DNA from: CAVTJX01 sp963735175
GTDB taxonomy: Bacteria > Electryoneota > RPQS01
Length of the DNA stretch: 64,000 bases
NCBI GenBank assembly: GCA_963735175.1
Contig: CAVTJX010000016.1
Location: forward strand, 310,001 to 374,000
Direction: 5' to 3'
A program made the position numbers and the translations under genes. The notes below the pieces were generated by a model, which made no database searches, was not told where the DNA came from, and saw only the letters and a list, made by a program, of their open reading frames with translations. Positions 26,560 through 37,329 of this stretch are shown here, one piece after another. Numbering within the stretch: the first letter of the stretch is position 1; each line of letters opens with the position of its first letter.

Positions 26560-27112
26560 TTATTCGGCCGCCGCCTTCTTCTGCTCGGCGATCTGGTCGA
26601 CCACCGAAACCACGTCGCGCAAGATCGCCGAGACGACATTGTAGAAGCCCTGCACCGGCCCGTAGATCGCGGCAACGAGCATCGAGAGCGCCGCCTCGCG
26701 GCTGGGCAGATCCTTGATCGCCTCGATATCCTTCGCTGTGATCGCCTTGCCCTCGAACACACCGCCCTTCAAGACGAGCTTATCGTTCTTCGCCGCGAAG
26801 TCGTGCAGGATCTTGGCGGGGACCGCCGGATCGTCGTAGCCGAGGGCCATGCCCGTCGGCCCCGTCAGATGCGCCAGCGCCTCGCTGTAGCCCTGCTCCG
26901 TCATCACCCGCCGGGCGAAGGTGTTCTTGCACACCAGGTATTCCACCTGGCTGTGGTGGCACTGCCGGCGCAGGTCGCTGATCTGCAGGACCGTCAGCCC
27001 TTTATACTCCGTGAAATAGATGCCGCGCGCGCGGGACACCTTTTCGGTCAGTTCCTGGATCGGTCTCTATCTTCTTCGGCTTCGGCGATCGCTTGACAGT
27101 TTCCGTTTCCAT
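26560..27112 (-). CDS. rplJ: 50S ribosomal protein L10 (one frame break)
   Basis: Stalk base protein. From ATG 27112 the frame reads METETVKRSPKPKKIETD; an extra base near 27060 shifts it, and it continues QELTEKVSRARGIYFTEYKG, LTVLQISDLRRQCHHSQVEY, VCKNTFARRVMTEQGYSEAL to the L12-binding C-terminal helix. Corrected length about 183 residues. A shorter reading starting at 27039 would lack the conserved N-terminus. Between rplA and rplL as usual. Confidence 0.93.
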
Positions 27113-27209
27113 TGATTGCACGGTTTCGCAGTCTCTTGCCGCGTTTCCGCAGCGGTGCGCCGCCCTTAAGCGGCGGACGAATGATGTGTGCCCGGCGGCG
27201 GCCGCCGAA

Positions 27210-27906
27210 TTACTTCGCGCCTTCCACCACCGAACGGGCCAGCCGGATGCCGGGGCCCATCGTTGAACGTCAGATAGACCGTCCTGACGTACTGGCCCTT
27301 GGCCGTCGGCGGCCAGAGCCGCATCACGTTGCGGAAGAACTCCGTCAGATTTTCGGCCAGCATCTGATCGGAGAAGGAGAGGCGGCCCACTCCGAGATGC
27401 AGGATACCGAACTTGTCCACACGAAATTCCACCTTACCGGCCTTGATCTCCTTGATCGCCTGCCCGAGATTCGGAGTCACTGTGCCCGCCTTGGGATTGG
27501 GCATCAGGCCACGCGGACCGAGGATCTTGCCGAGCTTGCCGATTTCCGCCATCGCTTCAGGCGTGGCGACAATCACGTCCACGTCGGTCCAGCCGCCCTT
27601 GATCTTTTCGATCATATCTTCAAATCCGACATGGTCGGCGCCGGCGGCGTTGGCTTCGTCGACTTTCGTCTTCGTGATCGCCAGCACGCGCACGGTCTTA
27701 CCCGTGCCGTGCGGCAGCGCCACCGTCCCGCGGACGATCTGGTCGGCCTTCTTCGGATCGACACCCAGCCGCAGCGAAATTTCGACGGTCTCGTCAAACT
27801 TTGCCGGGGCGGTTTTCTTGAGCAGCGCGACGCCTTCTTCCAGCGTGTTCTCTTTCCGCCGGTCAATCAGCTTTTCGTTGGCGCGTGTGCGCTTCGACGT
27901 AATCAT
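27210..27906 (-). CDS. rplA: 50S ribosomal protein L1 (one frame break near the end)
   Basis: L1-stalk protein that helps release E-site tRNA and in many bacteria represses its own operon. Starts MITSKRTRANEKLIDRRKEN; then LRLGVDPKKADQIVRGTVAL, LGKILGPRGLMPNPKAGTVT and VEFRVDKFGILHLGVGRLSF. An extra base near 27262 breaks the last 18 residues; the correct end MGPGIRLARSVVEGAK lies in the next frame with TAA at 27210. Corrected length 231 residues. Confidence 0.94.
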
Positions 27907-27960
27907 ATCACTCCTTGGGGCTGGTCCAAGCGGCGCGATGCCTCCCAGCCGGATTAAGGG

Positions 27961-28386
27961 TCAGCCCTGGACGACGATGCCCATCGAGCGCGCGGTGCCA
28001 CTCACCATCAGACTCGCCTGGTCCACATCGTAGGCGTTCAGGTCCTTCATTTTCAGTTCGGCGATCTGCCGCACCTGAGACATCGTCACGGTCCCGACCT
28101 TGTTGCGGTTCGGCACACCCGAGCCCTTTTCCAGGCCCGCTGCCTTGCGCAGCAGCACAGAGGCTGGAGGACTCTTGGTGATGAACGTGAAACTCTTGTC
28201 CTGGTAGACCGTGATCACGACCGGAATAATCATCCCCGCGTCTTTTTCCGTTCGTGCATTGAACTGTTTGCAAAACTCCATAATGTTGACCTGTTTCTGG
28301 CCAAGCGCGGGGCCAACGGGGGGGGCCGGAGTGGCCTTGCCCGCGTTGAGCTGGAGTTTAATAATACCGGTTATCTTCTTTGCCAT
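27961..28386 (-). CDS. rplK: 50S ribosomal protein L11
   Basis: GTPase-centre protein bound to the 23S thiostrepton loop. 141 residues: GIIKLQLNAGKATPAPPVGP, ALGQKQVNIMEFCKQFNART, FTFITKSPPASVLLRKAAGL, with the end VSGTARSMGIVVQG. The proline switch region (APPVGPALG) is normal. Intact; follows nusG. Confidence 0.98.
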   Translation of the reverse strand: MAKKITGIIKLQLNAGKATPAPPVGPALGQKQVNIMEFCKQFNARTEKDAGMIIPVVITVYQDKSFTFITKSPPASVLLRKAAGLEKGSGVPNRNKVGTVTMSQVRQIAELKMKDLNAYDVDQASLMVSGTARSMGIVVQG

Positions 28387-28460
28387 GAGTCTGTCAGAGT
28401 GTCCGTTATATGTTCAACGCGAACGGCGATCCCTGCCGAGAGGCGCGGCCGGGAAAAAGC

Positions 28461-29046
28461 TTATGTCGTGAGATCCGTCGAAATCTGCAAAAAGTCCAGT
28501 TCAATCGGCGTGGAACGGCCGAAGATCGAGACCAGTCACTTTAACCTTGCGCTTCTCGAGATTGATATCCCGCACCACGCCGGTAAAATCCTTGAACGGG
28601 CCGTCGATTACCTTGATGCTGTCGCCGACCTTGAACGGCACCTCGATCACCTGTGCCGCCGCGGCTTTGTCGACGTGGCCGAGAATCCGGTCCACTTCCG
28701 CCTTACGCAGCGCCTGCGGCTTGTTTTTCGGGCCGACGAAATTGATCACCTGCGGCGTGTTCATCAGCAAATGCTCAGTCGACTTGTTGAGCAGCATCTC
28801 GACCAGCATGTAACCGGGAAAGAAGACGCGGGTCTTGGCTTTTTTCTTGCCGTCCCGCATCTCGATAATGTCTTCCTTCGGAATCAACACCTGCGTGATC
28901 TGGTCTTCCAGACCCAGACGCTTCACTTCTTCCTGCAGGAAGGCTTTGATTTTCTCTTCCTGGCCGGTGAACACGTGGATGACGTACCAGGCAAGGCCGC
29001 CGGCCGCCGCTTGTGTGTCGGGAGTGGAAGTCACGGGGTTGTTCAA
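28461..29046 (-). CDS. nusG: Transcription factor NusG (one frame break)
   Basis: Processivity factor that bridges RNA polymerase and Rho or the ribosome. The NGN domain is visible: WYVIHVFTGQEEKIKAFLQE, VFFPGYMLVEMLLN, NTPQVINFVGPKNKPQALRK. The KOW motif follows (FKVGDSIKVIDGPFKDFTGV). An extra base near 28534 breaks the last residues; the proper end VSIFGRSTPIELDFLQISTD reaches TAA at 28461. Corrected length 194 residues. Normally adjacent to secE, but here a methyltransferase gene lies between them. Confidence 0.94.
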
Positions 29047-29139
29047 TTAGCTCCGCTGGGCAAAATAAAGTTCGGACGAACCGTCCCGCCGGGAAAGCCC
29101 CTGCAGGTAACTGCGCGTACCGCGCATGGTGGCACGGGC

Positions 29140-29959
29140 TCAGCCGCCGCTGGAACCGCGTTCGGATAACAGGCAGTGGTAAAACGCGTCGAAGGCCACC
29201 GCTCCCCGGCGCTCCGGCGTAAACCCGGCACGGGTCGAGCACATCCAGCATGACCTCGGGCGTAAAGTGGTACAGGTGCCGCGGCGCGTCCCAGGCGACC
29301 CAGTCTGCGCCATAGAGACGGGCGTCCAGTGACCCGGGATTGGGAACGGCCATCGCCAACCGGCCATGCAGCGCGAGCATTTCACGCAGCCGCGCCAGTG
29401 TCGCCGTCAGGTCCGGCACATGCTCCAGCACATGCCAGAGAGTAATCAGGTCAAAGGGTCCGACGTAGTCCGGCACTTGCGCGAGATTCCCGGTCCACAC
29501 CGTCAGGCCGTGTGTCTGGCGCGCGTAGGCCGCCGCTTTTTCGTCGGGTTCGACGCCGAACACTTCAAATCCACGGGCGCGTAGCTCGGCGGGAAATTCC
29601 CCCGTGGCGCACCCCACATCCAGGGCTTTACCACCGCGTGGAAGGCCCGCGAGCACCCGTGTCACCTTACGCCGCAGGGTAAAACGGCGCACCAGGCGGT
29701 AGAGCCGGCTTTTCAGCGACCGGTCGGCACCGCTGCTGACGAAGGGATCATAGCCCTCTACGGCGTAGAAGGCCGCCAGCGACTCTGTGTCGGGGCGCGG
29801 ATTGGTAAAGAGCAATTGGCAGCGCGTACAGCGGACAATCGAAAAGTGCAGCTCCGGCACCGTTTGGAAACGGTCGCGCACATCCAGATAACGCTGATAG
29901 TCCTCGGAACCGCAGACCGGGCAGCAGATCGTTTCCAGGTTCACCGGGCGGTCCGTCAC
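29140..29959 (-). CDS. SAM-dependent methyltransferase with N-terminal zinc-ribbon-like motif (one frame break)
   Basis: Class I methyltransferase of unknown substrate. The first 50 residues have CCPVCG and CTRCQLLFTNPRP, two CxxC knuckles like those of the sugar/glycan methyltransferases with a zinc ribbon. The SAM-binding motif is ALDVGCATGEFPAELRARGF, followed by EVFGVEPDE and FDLITLWHVLEHVPDLTATL. An extra base near 29233 breaks the frame; the continuation RAGFTPERRGAVAFDAFYHC ends at TGA 29140, giving about 272 residues. It sits between secE and nusG on the same strand, 3 nt from secE, so it is very probably cotranscribed. Function in this place is unknown. Confidence 0.85.
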
Positions 29960-29962
29960 GGG

Positions 29963-30146
29963 CTACAGGATCTTCTGCAGACCGTACGAGAGTATCCGAT
30001 CCACCGAGGAAGACGGCGATCGCCAGCACGAACATGAGGATCAGAATAATGCGTGTGGATTCCATCATCTCGGCACGCGACGGCCAGGAGACCTTGGCCA
30101 TTTCCGTTCTGACCTGGCTGAGGTAGGTGATCAGCTTCCTGAACAT
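29963..30146 (-). CDS. secE: Protein translocase subunit SecE (one frame break)
   Basis: Short single-membrane-span SecE. ATG at 30146: MFRKLITYLSQVRTEMAKVS, WPSRAEMMESTRIILILMFV, then LAIAVFL; an extra base near 30005 breaks the frame and the end VDRILSYGLQKIL runs to TAG at 29963. Corrected length 60 residues. The KVSWPSRAE amphipathic helix and one transmembrane helix are typical. Follows tRNA-Trp as in many bacteria. Confidence 0.94.
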
Positions 30147-30174
30147 GATCGTCCTTGGGGTGGGTATCGTAAAG

Positions 30175-30249
30175 TGGCACGGCGGAGGGACTCGAACCCC
30201 CAACACCCGGTTTTGGAGACCGGTACTCTACCAATTGAGCTACGCCGTC
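30175..30249 (-). tRNA. tRNA-Trp (CCA anticodon)
   Basis: Cloverleaf on the minus strand: D arm GTAGCTCAATTGGTAGAG, anticodon arm CCGGT-CTCCAAA-ACCGG with anticodon CCA, T arm around GGTTCGAGTCC and a 3-prime GCCA. The acceptor stem pairs ACGGCG with CGCCGT, only six pairs; the base that should pair with G1 seems to be missing on the 3-prime side, as from a one-base deletion. Located between tuf and secE. Confidence 0.93.
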
Positions 30250-30281
30250 CGGCCCGCATTTGCGGACAAGTACGACAGACA

Positions 30282-30314
30282 CCGGAAGGGCCGCCTGCGA
30301 GACGGCCCTTCCGG
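30282..30314 (-). terminator. Hairpin terminator after tuf
   Basis: A perfect 12-bp inverted repeat (CCGGAAGGGCCG at 30282-30293 and its complement at 30303-30314) with a 9-nt loop begins 12 nt after the tuf stop in the transcribed direction. The bases beyond are only partly T-rich. It may end tuf mRNA or act as a processing point before tRNA-Trp. Confidence 0.7.
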
Positions 30315-30325
30315 AGAAACAAGCT

Positions 30326-31520
<1,195 letters not shown>

Positions 31521-31672
31521 CCTGAAAGAACCTCCTCAAAAGAGCTTTAAATTATTCGTTATCTTGCAGTTGAAAAATCAAGTGACGATTCCGGCCCGAA
31601 GCGGGCCAGGCAAGCGGGATCCAGCGGATATGCGCAGTCCGGCAGGCGCCAACGAATCGGAAAATCCAACGG
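31521..31672 (-). other. tRNA-Thr/tuf spacer with a small hairpin
   Basis: A 152-nt gene-free stretch forming the tuf leader. It holds a perfect 6-bp GC hairpin (GGCCCG-AAG-CGGGCC, 31593-31607) followed in the transcribed direction by an A/T-rich run and the tuf ribosome site. The hairpin may be a tRNA-processing or attenuation element. No -35/-10 pair of good quality is seen. Confidence 0.35.
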
Positions 31673-31745
<73 letters not shown>

Positions 31746-31760
31746 ACGAAAGCCAAATGC

Positions 31761-31819
31761 AAAATCCGAAACTCGAAATCCGAGTCAATTCCCAATCCAG
31801 CTGTCTGACTTCGGATTTT
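31761..31819. repeat. Inverted repeat between tRNA-Thr and tRNA-Gly
   Basis: AAAATCCGAA (31761-31770) and TTCGGATTTT (31810-31819) form a perfect 10-bp inverted repeat; a second AAATCCGA/TCGGATTT pair lies just inside and beside it (31776-31783 and 31819-31826). The spacer is otherwise low in GC. It could fold in the tRNA precursor; a role is not known. Confidence 0.5.
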
Positions 31820-31841
31820 CGGATTTACTTCGCATGTCTTG

Positions 31842-31914
31842 AGCGGGCGACGAGGTTCGAACCCGCGACATTCAGCTTGGAAGGCTGATGCTCTACCAAC
31901 TGAGCTACGCCCGC
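31842..31914 (-). tRNA. tRNA-Gly (UCC anticodon)
   Basis: 73-nt cloverleaf: acceptor GCGGGCG pairs with CGCCCGC, anticodon stem TCAGC/GCTGA with loop CTTCCAA (anticodon TCC), T loop TTCGAAC, discriminator T, no encoded CCA. Third tRNA of the cluster, as glyT in the E. coli order. Confidence 0.96.
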
Positions 31915-32029
31915 ATGAGAATCAAATCGACGAAAAAGAGCCTCCTCGGGATGCACTCGGAGCCGTCCGGGCACCTTAAGGCTCAGGAAAATCAAATACT
32001 TATAGGAGAAGTGAAAAAGTCGCGGATAG

Positions 32030-32112
32030 TGGTGGCGGGTGGATTCGAACCATCGTAGGCGTTTGCCAGCAGATTTACAGTCTGCCCCCTTTAGCCACTC
32101 GGGCACGCCACC
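32030..32112 (-). tRNA. tRNA-Tyr (GUA anticodon)
   Basis: 83-nt class II tRNA: acceptor GGTGGCG/CGCCACC, anticodon arm GCAGA-CTGTAAA-TCTGC (anticodon GTA), a long variable arm (TGGCAAACGCCTAC) and T loop TTCGAAT; discriminator A, no encoded CCA. Second tRNA of the cluster. Confidence 0.96.
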
Positions 32113-32164
32113 GGAAATTATGCCTCCCTGGGCCAAATCGCAGATTCGGCAAGTGGAAGCCCAG

Positions 32165-32237
32165 AGCTGGCGACAGGACTTGAACCCGCAACCTGTTGAT
32201 TACAAATCAACTGCTCTACCAGTTGAGCTACGCCAGC
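32165..32237 (-). tRNA. tRNA-Thr (UGU anticodon)
   Basis: 73-nt cloverleaf: acceptor GCTGGCG/CGCCAGC, anticodon stem GTTGA/TCAAC with loop TTTGTAA (anticodon TGT), T loop TTCAAGT, discriminator T. First tRNA of the cluster, downstream of a good promoter. Confidence 0.96.
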
Positions 32238-32269
32238 GTCGAATGACACCTCGGAAAACACAAGACCTT

Positions 32270-32298
32270 AAGTTAAGCAGATCTGTATTCTTTGTCAA
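32270..32298 (-). promoter_or_regulatory. Sigma70-type promoter of the tRNA-tuf transcript
   Basis: Minus-strand TTGACA at 32293-32298, 17-nt spacer, TAACTT at 32270-32275. Predicted start near 32263, about 26 nt before the first tRNA. It lies in the 135-nt gap between cysS and the tRNA cluster. Confidence 0.75.
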
Positions 32299-32372
32299 GA
32301 CCTGTCCGAGTACTTTGTTCGCCAATTATCCAAAAATCAGGCCAAATCGGGACAGCTAAGTCGCTCCCGCCT

Positions 32373-33772
32373 CTACTTTCTGCGCCAAATTGTCTTCCCC
32401 GCCCGGTCCTCGAGGATCACATTCGCCTCCGCCAGCAGCAGACGTATCCGGTCCGCTTCCGCCCAATCCTTGGCTTTCCGCGCCGCATTCCGGGCCTCGA
32501 TCAACGCCTCAATTTCAGCGTCGCTTTCTTCCGCCCGGTCCACATCAAGGAAACCTAATACGGAATCGAGCCGCCTTAATACCCCCAGCGCCGCCTCGGC
32601 CTCCGCATGCCCGATCTTCAGCTCGGCGCAGCGGGAGTTAACTTCCCGCACCAGATTAAACAGCGCCGCTAACGCATTGGGATAGTTCATGTCGTCGTCC
32701 AACGCCGCCTGAAAATCCGCCTCGTGCCGCGCCAGCACCTCCGGCAGATCGGCCGCCCCGCCCGGCCCTTCCGCCAGTTGCAAGTTGCGCGTGCAGGCGT
32801 CCAGCCGTTCCAGCGCCGCCCGTGCCGCTTCCAGCCCCGCCAGCGTGAAATTGAGCTGCTGCCGGTAGTGCGCCGTCATCAGCGAGTAGCGTACCTCGCG
32901 CGGTTTCCAGCCCTGCTGCGCCAGATCGTCCAGCGTGTAGAAATTCCCCAGCGACTTCGACATCTTGCAGCCTTCAACGAGCAGATGCTCGGAGTGCAGC
33001 CAGTAGCGCGCCAGCCGTTTGCCGGTCATGCCTTCCGTCTGGGCCACTTCGTTCTGATGGTGCGGGAAGATCAGGTCCACCCCGCCCTGGTGAATGTCAA
33101 AATCCTCGCCCAGATATTTCAGCGACATCGCCGAGCATTCCAGATGCCAGCCGGGCCGCCCCTTGCCAATCGGCGTCTCCCAGAACACGTCGCCGTCCGA
33201 GGGTTCCCACGCTTTCCACAGCGCAAAGTCGCGCACGTCTTCCTTTTCGTATTCATCCGCTGCCACCCGCTCCCCGGCGCGCAGGCCCGACAAATCGAGA
33301 TGCGCCAGCCGGCCATAATCGGCAAACGATTCCACCTTGTAGTACCAACTGCCGTCGGCTTCGTAGGCATGGCCGCGCTCGATCAGCGCCTGCACCAGCC
33401 CCACCATTTCCGGAATGTGGTCCGTGGCCCGGGGATACAAATCCGCGCGCTCGATGCGCAGCAGTGTCGAGGTCGGCGAAGAACGCCTGCGCGTAGCGAT
33501 CGGTGTACTCCCGCAGCGACACCCCTTCCGCCTGCGCGCCGCGAATCGTCTTGTCGTCGATATCGGTGATGTTCATCACCGAATACACCTGCGTAGCCGC
33601 GATACTTGAGGTAGCGGCGCACGAGGTCCGAAAACAAAAACGTCCGGAAATTGCCGATATGCGCGCGCGAATACACCGTCGGCCCGCACGTGTAAATCGC
33701 CGCTTTGCCCGCATCGCGCGGAGTAAACTCGTCCACCTGACGAGTCAAGGTGTTGTAGAAGCGAAGGGACAT
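32373..33772 (-). CDS. cysS: Cysteinyl-tRNA synthetase (two frame breaks)
   Basis: Class I synthetase. Starts MSLRFYNTLTRQVDEFTPRD with zinc ligand Cys29 in TCGPTVYSRAHIGNFRTF, where HIGN is the HIGH motif. Extra bases near 33592 and 33463 break the frame; pieces VYSVMNITDIDDKTIRGAQA and LLRIERADLYPRATDHIPEM join them. WHLECSAMS supplies the second Cys, FPHHQNEVAQTE the zinc His and GCKMSKSLGNF the KMSKS loop. The C-terminal anticodon-binding domain ends EANVILEDRAGKTIWRRK. Corrected length about 465 residues. Confidence 0.95.
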
Positions 33773-33892
33773 CTCAATGAAACATAGTAAGAATTACTTC
33801 AGTTTTCGCCTGATGATCGCCTCCTGAGTGACCACCTGCGATATTAAAGCCCAAATAATGTGAGTGCTGGATAGAAGTAGTTGACACTAAGC

Positions 33893-35117
33893 CTACGACA
33901 TGTGCTCGGTTATTACCTCGTTCTGAGCAGCATGAAAGGTTGCTCCGGTTTCATCGAAGAGCTTTTTTAAGACTCGAACGCCAACCATTGTGTCAAAGGT
34001 GATATCAAGCATCCCAAGAACAGATGTTACTTGCGTAAGTGACATTGCAGTACAATGTCCCGGGTCTGCAAAACCGAGTTCTGATGGGCCAATTAGCAAC
34101 ATCTTTTCGCCCGGCAAGGGCCCAAGTTTAAAAAGTACTCCCTTCGGGTTAGCGTGGACATTGTAGCTGGCCATTCTGTAGTAGGGCCGTAAATGCTCGA
34201 CATTGACCTTGCTTCTAGATCAGTGAAGCGTGTGACTCTATCACCTTCACCTTCCGAAGCCCAACCATAGGGACACAAGAACTGCTTTCCGAATCGTAAC
34301 CTCACATTCGTGTAGTCGGATTCAATCGCTCTCATTTCAGCTTCATTATAAGGTTCATAGCCAAGCTGCACAGCATGTGCTTGGAATTGCATGGCTGCCT
34401 TACGCGATTCCACCACCTCATGAAGCAAGTAACGTTCGGCAAATACTTCACCTCGGTCCCGAATAAAGTGCGCAGTCACTGTGATTTCATGTAGGCAACG
34501 CCAACGTGCCATCGCACCGTCTGCGAAACCAGCGGAGAGCAAGTGATTATTTCATCTGCTACTTGGCATGCTCGTGCGTGTAGGAGAACAAGTACTTCAA
34601 CTAGATGTCTATTATCATCAGTGGCAGATTCCTGTGCATCTTTGCCTATGCGCATGCTCAATTCGCGGGCTAGCGCCAACATCATCGCCAATCCATCGAA
34701 CGGCGCTTTCCACTGTTTGGCAAGGTTGCGCTGAAACCGAACACGGTCGTTTGCTTGGATCCGACGCTCACGTGGCCACCGTGCTTTCATATCTGTCAGA
34801 ATATCGTCTGCGATTTCATCAGAAAGCGGTTCGAGCTCATCCGCGAGATCCTTGACAATGCCAGATATCTTTCTTTCTATCTCAGCCAACTCCTCCGAAG
34901 AGAAATCAATTGACAAAATCTTCCGCTCCCAGAATCGCCACTCACGTATTGTAATTTTGTCAACGCGCTCTGCTGCGACGTTGTTCTTAATTCTCTTCCT
35001 CTGGCGGGGCGAAAGACGAATCCCATAGGCTTCGAATTTCTCAATAACGAGGTTTGCAACAAGTTCCGAAGCGTGTCGCTCCAGTACTTTCACCATCATA
35101 TCTTGGATTTCACCCAT
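33893..35117 (-). CDS. DUF5677-type protein of unknown function (two frame breaks)
   Basis: Soluble helical protein. The N-terminal half is charged and coiled (VLERHASELVANLVIEKFEA, SEELAEIERKISGIVKDLAD). The C-terminal half has the DUF5677-like signature LLSAGFADGAMARWRCLHEI followed by TVTAHFIRDRGEVFAERYLL, then YRMASYNVHANPKGVLFKLG. Breaks near 34543 and 34212 (each like a lost base) divide it; corrected length is about 408 residues. ATG at 35117 has no good ribosome site and its frame is continuous with pgsA upstream. The gene is clearly poorer in GC than its neighbours, which suggests transfer. No function is established for the family. Confidence 0.7.
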
Positions 35118-35118
35118 A

Positions 35119-35792
35119 TTTGTTGGGAAGTGGTGAGAAGGGTGTACCGCGATAGTTTGCGGTTTCAGGAACTCGCGTTGAGAGGAGAAGTCGGACGGGT
35201 GAGAGGCAGGATTCTGGCGCGCTGCGGCCAGTACCGCGCGCAGCCGGTAGATATACGAAACGCTGGAAATCACAATCAGCAGGGTCGTCACCCACATCAG
35301 CGCCGCCGGGCTGAGGGCTGGCATCGCCGGATGCGTCCAGTACACCGTATACCACAGCAGCGTCATCGCCTCGGCCACCATTGCCACCTTGCCGAACCAG
35401 TTCGAGGTCAGAATCGTGCCGATGCGGCGATAAACATAAATCGCCGTGCCGACAATCGCCAAATCCCGCACGATCAGCAACAGAAAGAAGCCCAGCGGCA
35501 GCGGGTGTTCGCGCCACGGCATCGCCAGAAACAGCGCCAGAAAGCCAATCCAGATCTTGTCCGCCAGCGGATCCAGCACCTTGCCCCAATCCGACACCTG
35601 CCGGAAATGGCGGGCAATGAGGCCGTCCAGCCAGTCGGTCAGCAGCGCCGCGCCCATCACGCCGATCGCCCACAGGTTGCCGTTGCCATCCTTCCCCTGC
35701 CGCAAAAACACGAACAGGGGGATGAGCAGCAGCAACCGGCCAAAGCTGAGCGCATTGGCGACGGTGTACAGGCGTTTCGCGGGATCCGTCAC
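35119..35792 (-). CDS. pgsA: CDP-alcohol phosphatidyltransferase, PgsA-like
   Basis: Membrane enzyme that most probably makes phosphatidylglycerophosphate from CDP-diacylglycerol. GTG start at 35792 (GAGG 8 nt upstream) gives VTDPAKRLYTVANALSFGRL. The family motif is complete: Asp53, Asp56, Gly57, Arg61, Gly70, Asp74 and Asp78 in DWLDGLIARHFRQVSDWGKV-LDPLAD. About six membrane segments follow to residue 190. No stop codon closes the frame: it runs through a hydrophilic stretch (SHPSDFSSQREFLKPQ) directly into the DUF5677-type gene. A one-base error in that stretch would place a TGA near 35158, so I list two genes; a real fusion is the alternative. Confidence 0.82.
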
Positions 35793-35845
35793 GGACGTTG
35801 CCTCAGAAAGGGGGCCTCGGGATTGCCGGTGAGAAACGGATTCGT

Positions 35846-37301
35846 TCAGTCGAGGGAGTGCAGCACCCGTTCGAGTTCCGCCTTCGCCCATTCCTGGTCA
35901 CTGAAGTCCAGCAGGCTCTGGGATTCGGCGCTCGAAAGGGGAACGGGATATTTGCCGGTGAAACAGGCGGTACAGAAGCGGTCGGGCTCGTTGTGTGTCG
36001 CCGCCAGCATCCCTTCCACCGAAATGTACTTTAAGCGAATCCACGCCGAGATACTCGCCGATCTGCTCCGGGCGTGTTCCAGGCGGCGATCAGTTCCTTG
36101 CGCGTCGGAAAGTTCATCCCGTAGAAGCACGGATACTGCACCGGCGGCGAAGCCACGCGCACGTGCACTTCCTTCGCCCCCGCCTTGCGCACCAGCCCCA
36201 CCAGTTTCTTCAGCGTCGTGCCGCGGACGATGGAATCTTCGACGATCACCACCCGCTTGTCCTTCAGCACGCCCACCACCGGATTATACTTTCACGCGGG
36301 CGTTGAACGAGCGCATGAACTGGCGAAGGATTGATAAAGGTGCGGCCGATGTAGTGATTGCGGATTAAACCCAGCTCATACTTGATGCCGCTCGCCCGCG
36401 CATAACCCAGCGCCGACGTGTTCGACGAGTCGGGGACGGAAATCACGATGTCCGCTTCCACCGGCGACTCTTCGGCCAAAATCTTGCCCAACTTGCGCCG
36501 CGCGCGGTCGACGGAGTCGCCATAAATGCGGCTGTCGGGCCGGGCAAAGTAGATCAGTTCGAAGACGCACATGTGCAGCGAGGCCGGCGCATAGCGCATG
36601 CTTTCCAGCCCGTGCGAACTGACGGTAATGATTTCCCCCGGCTCCACGTCGCGCACATACTGCGCGTCGATCAGGTCCAGCGCGCAGGTTTCCGAGGCCG
36701 CGACAATCACGTCTCCCTTGCCCCCCAGGCAAAGCGGCCGGAAGCCGTGGGGATCGCGTGCGACGACCATTTCCTCTTTCGACAGGAAGATCAGCGAAAA
36801 CGCGCCTTCAATCTGCCGCAACGCCTCCGCCACGCGCCCCCGCAGTGTTTCTTCTTTGGAGCGCGAAATCAGATGCACGATGAGTTCGGTGTCGGACTCG
36901 GTCTGAAAAATGGCGCCGTCCTGCTCCAGCTTCGACCGCAGTTCGCGCGTATTGACCAGGTTGCCGTTATGGCCCACGGCCAGCGGCCCGTCCTTCGTCC
37001 GGACGACAAGCGGCTGGACGTTCACCAGACTCGATCCGCCCGCCGTGGAGTAACGGACATGACCTATCGCCCGGTTCCCGGCCAGGGCGTGAAACTTCGA
37101 ATGATCGTTAAACACGTCCGCTACCAGGCCCATCCCGCGCACGTCGAACAGCGTGCTGCCATCGGTGGAGACGATGCCGGCGGATTCCTGCCCGCGGTGC
37201 TGAAGCGCGTACAGGCCCAGATAAGTCAGTTCGGCGGCGTTGGGATGCCCGTAGACGCCCATGATCCCGCAATGGTCGCGGGGATAATCGTGCGCTGTGA
37301 T
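35846..37301 (-). CDS. purF: Amidophosphoribosyltransferase (four frame breaks)
   Basis: First committed step of purine synthesis: PRPP + glutamine to phosphoribosylamine. The Ntn-type nucleophile Cys follows a short propeptide (YPRDHCGIMGVYGHPNAAEL). GHVRYSTAGG, GHNGNLVN and TESDTELIVHLI belong to the glutaminase domain, and KDKRVVIVEDSIVRGTTLKK is the PRPP-binding loop. Insertions near 36333, 36298, 36083 and 36032 break the frame; the end is NEPDRFCTACFTGKYPVPLS to TGA 35846. The start is uncertain: GGGAGG at 37307-37312 is a strong ribosome site but the in-frame codon after it is ATC, so a base error there is likely. Confidence 0.92.
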
Positions 37302-37329
37302 GTCAACCTCCCGTGGAATGCAACCTGAT

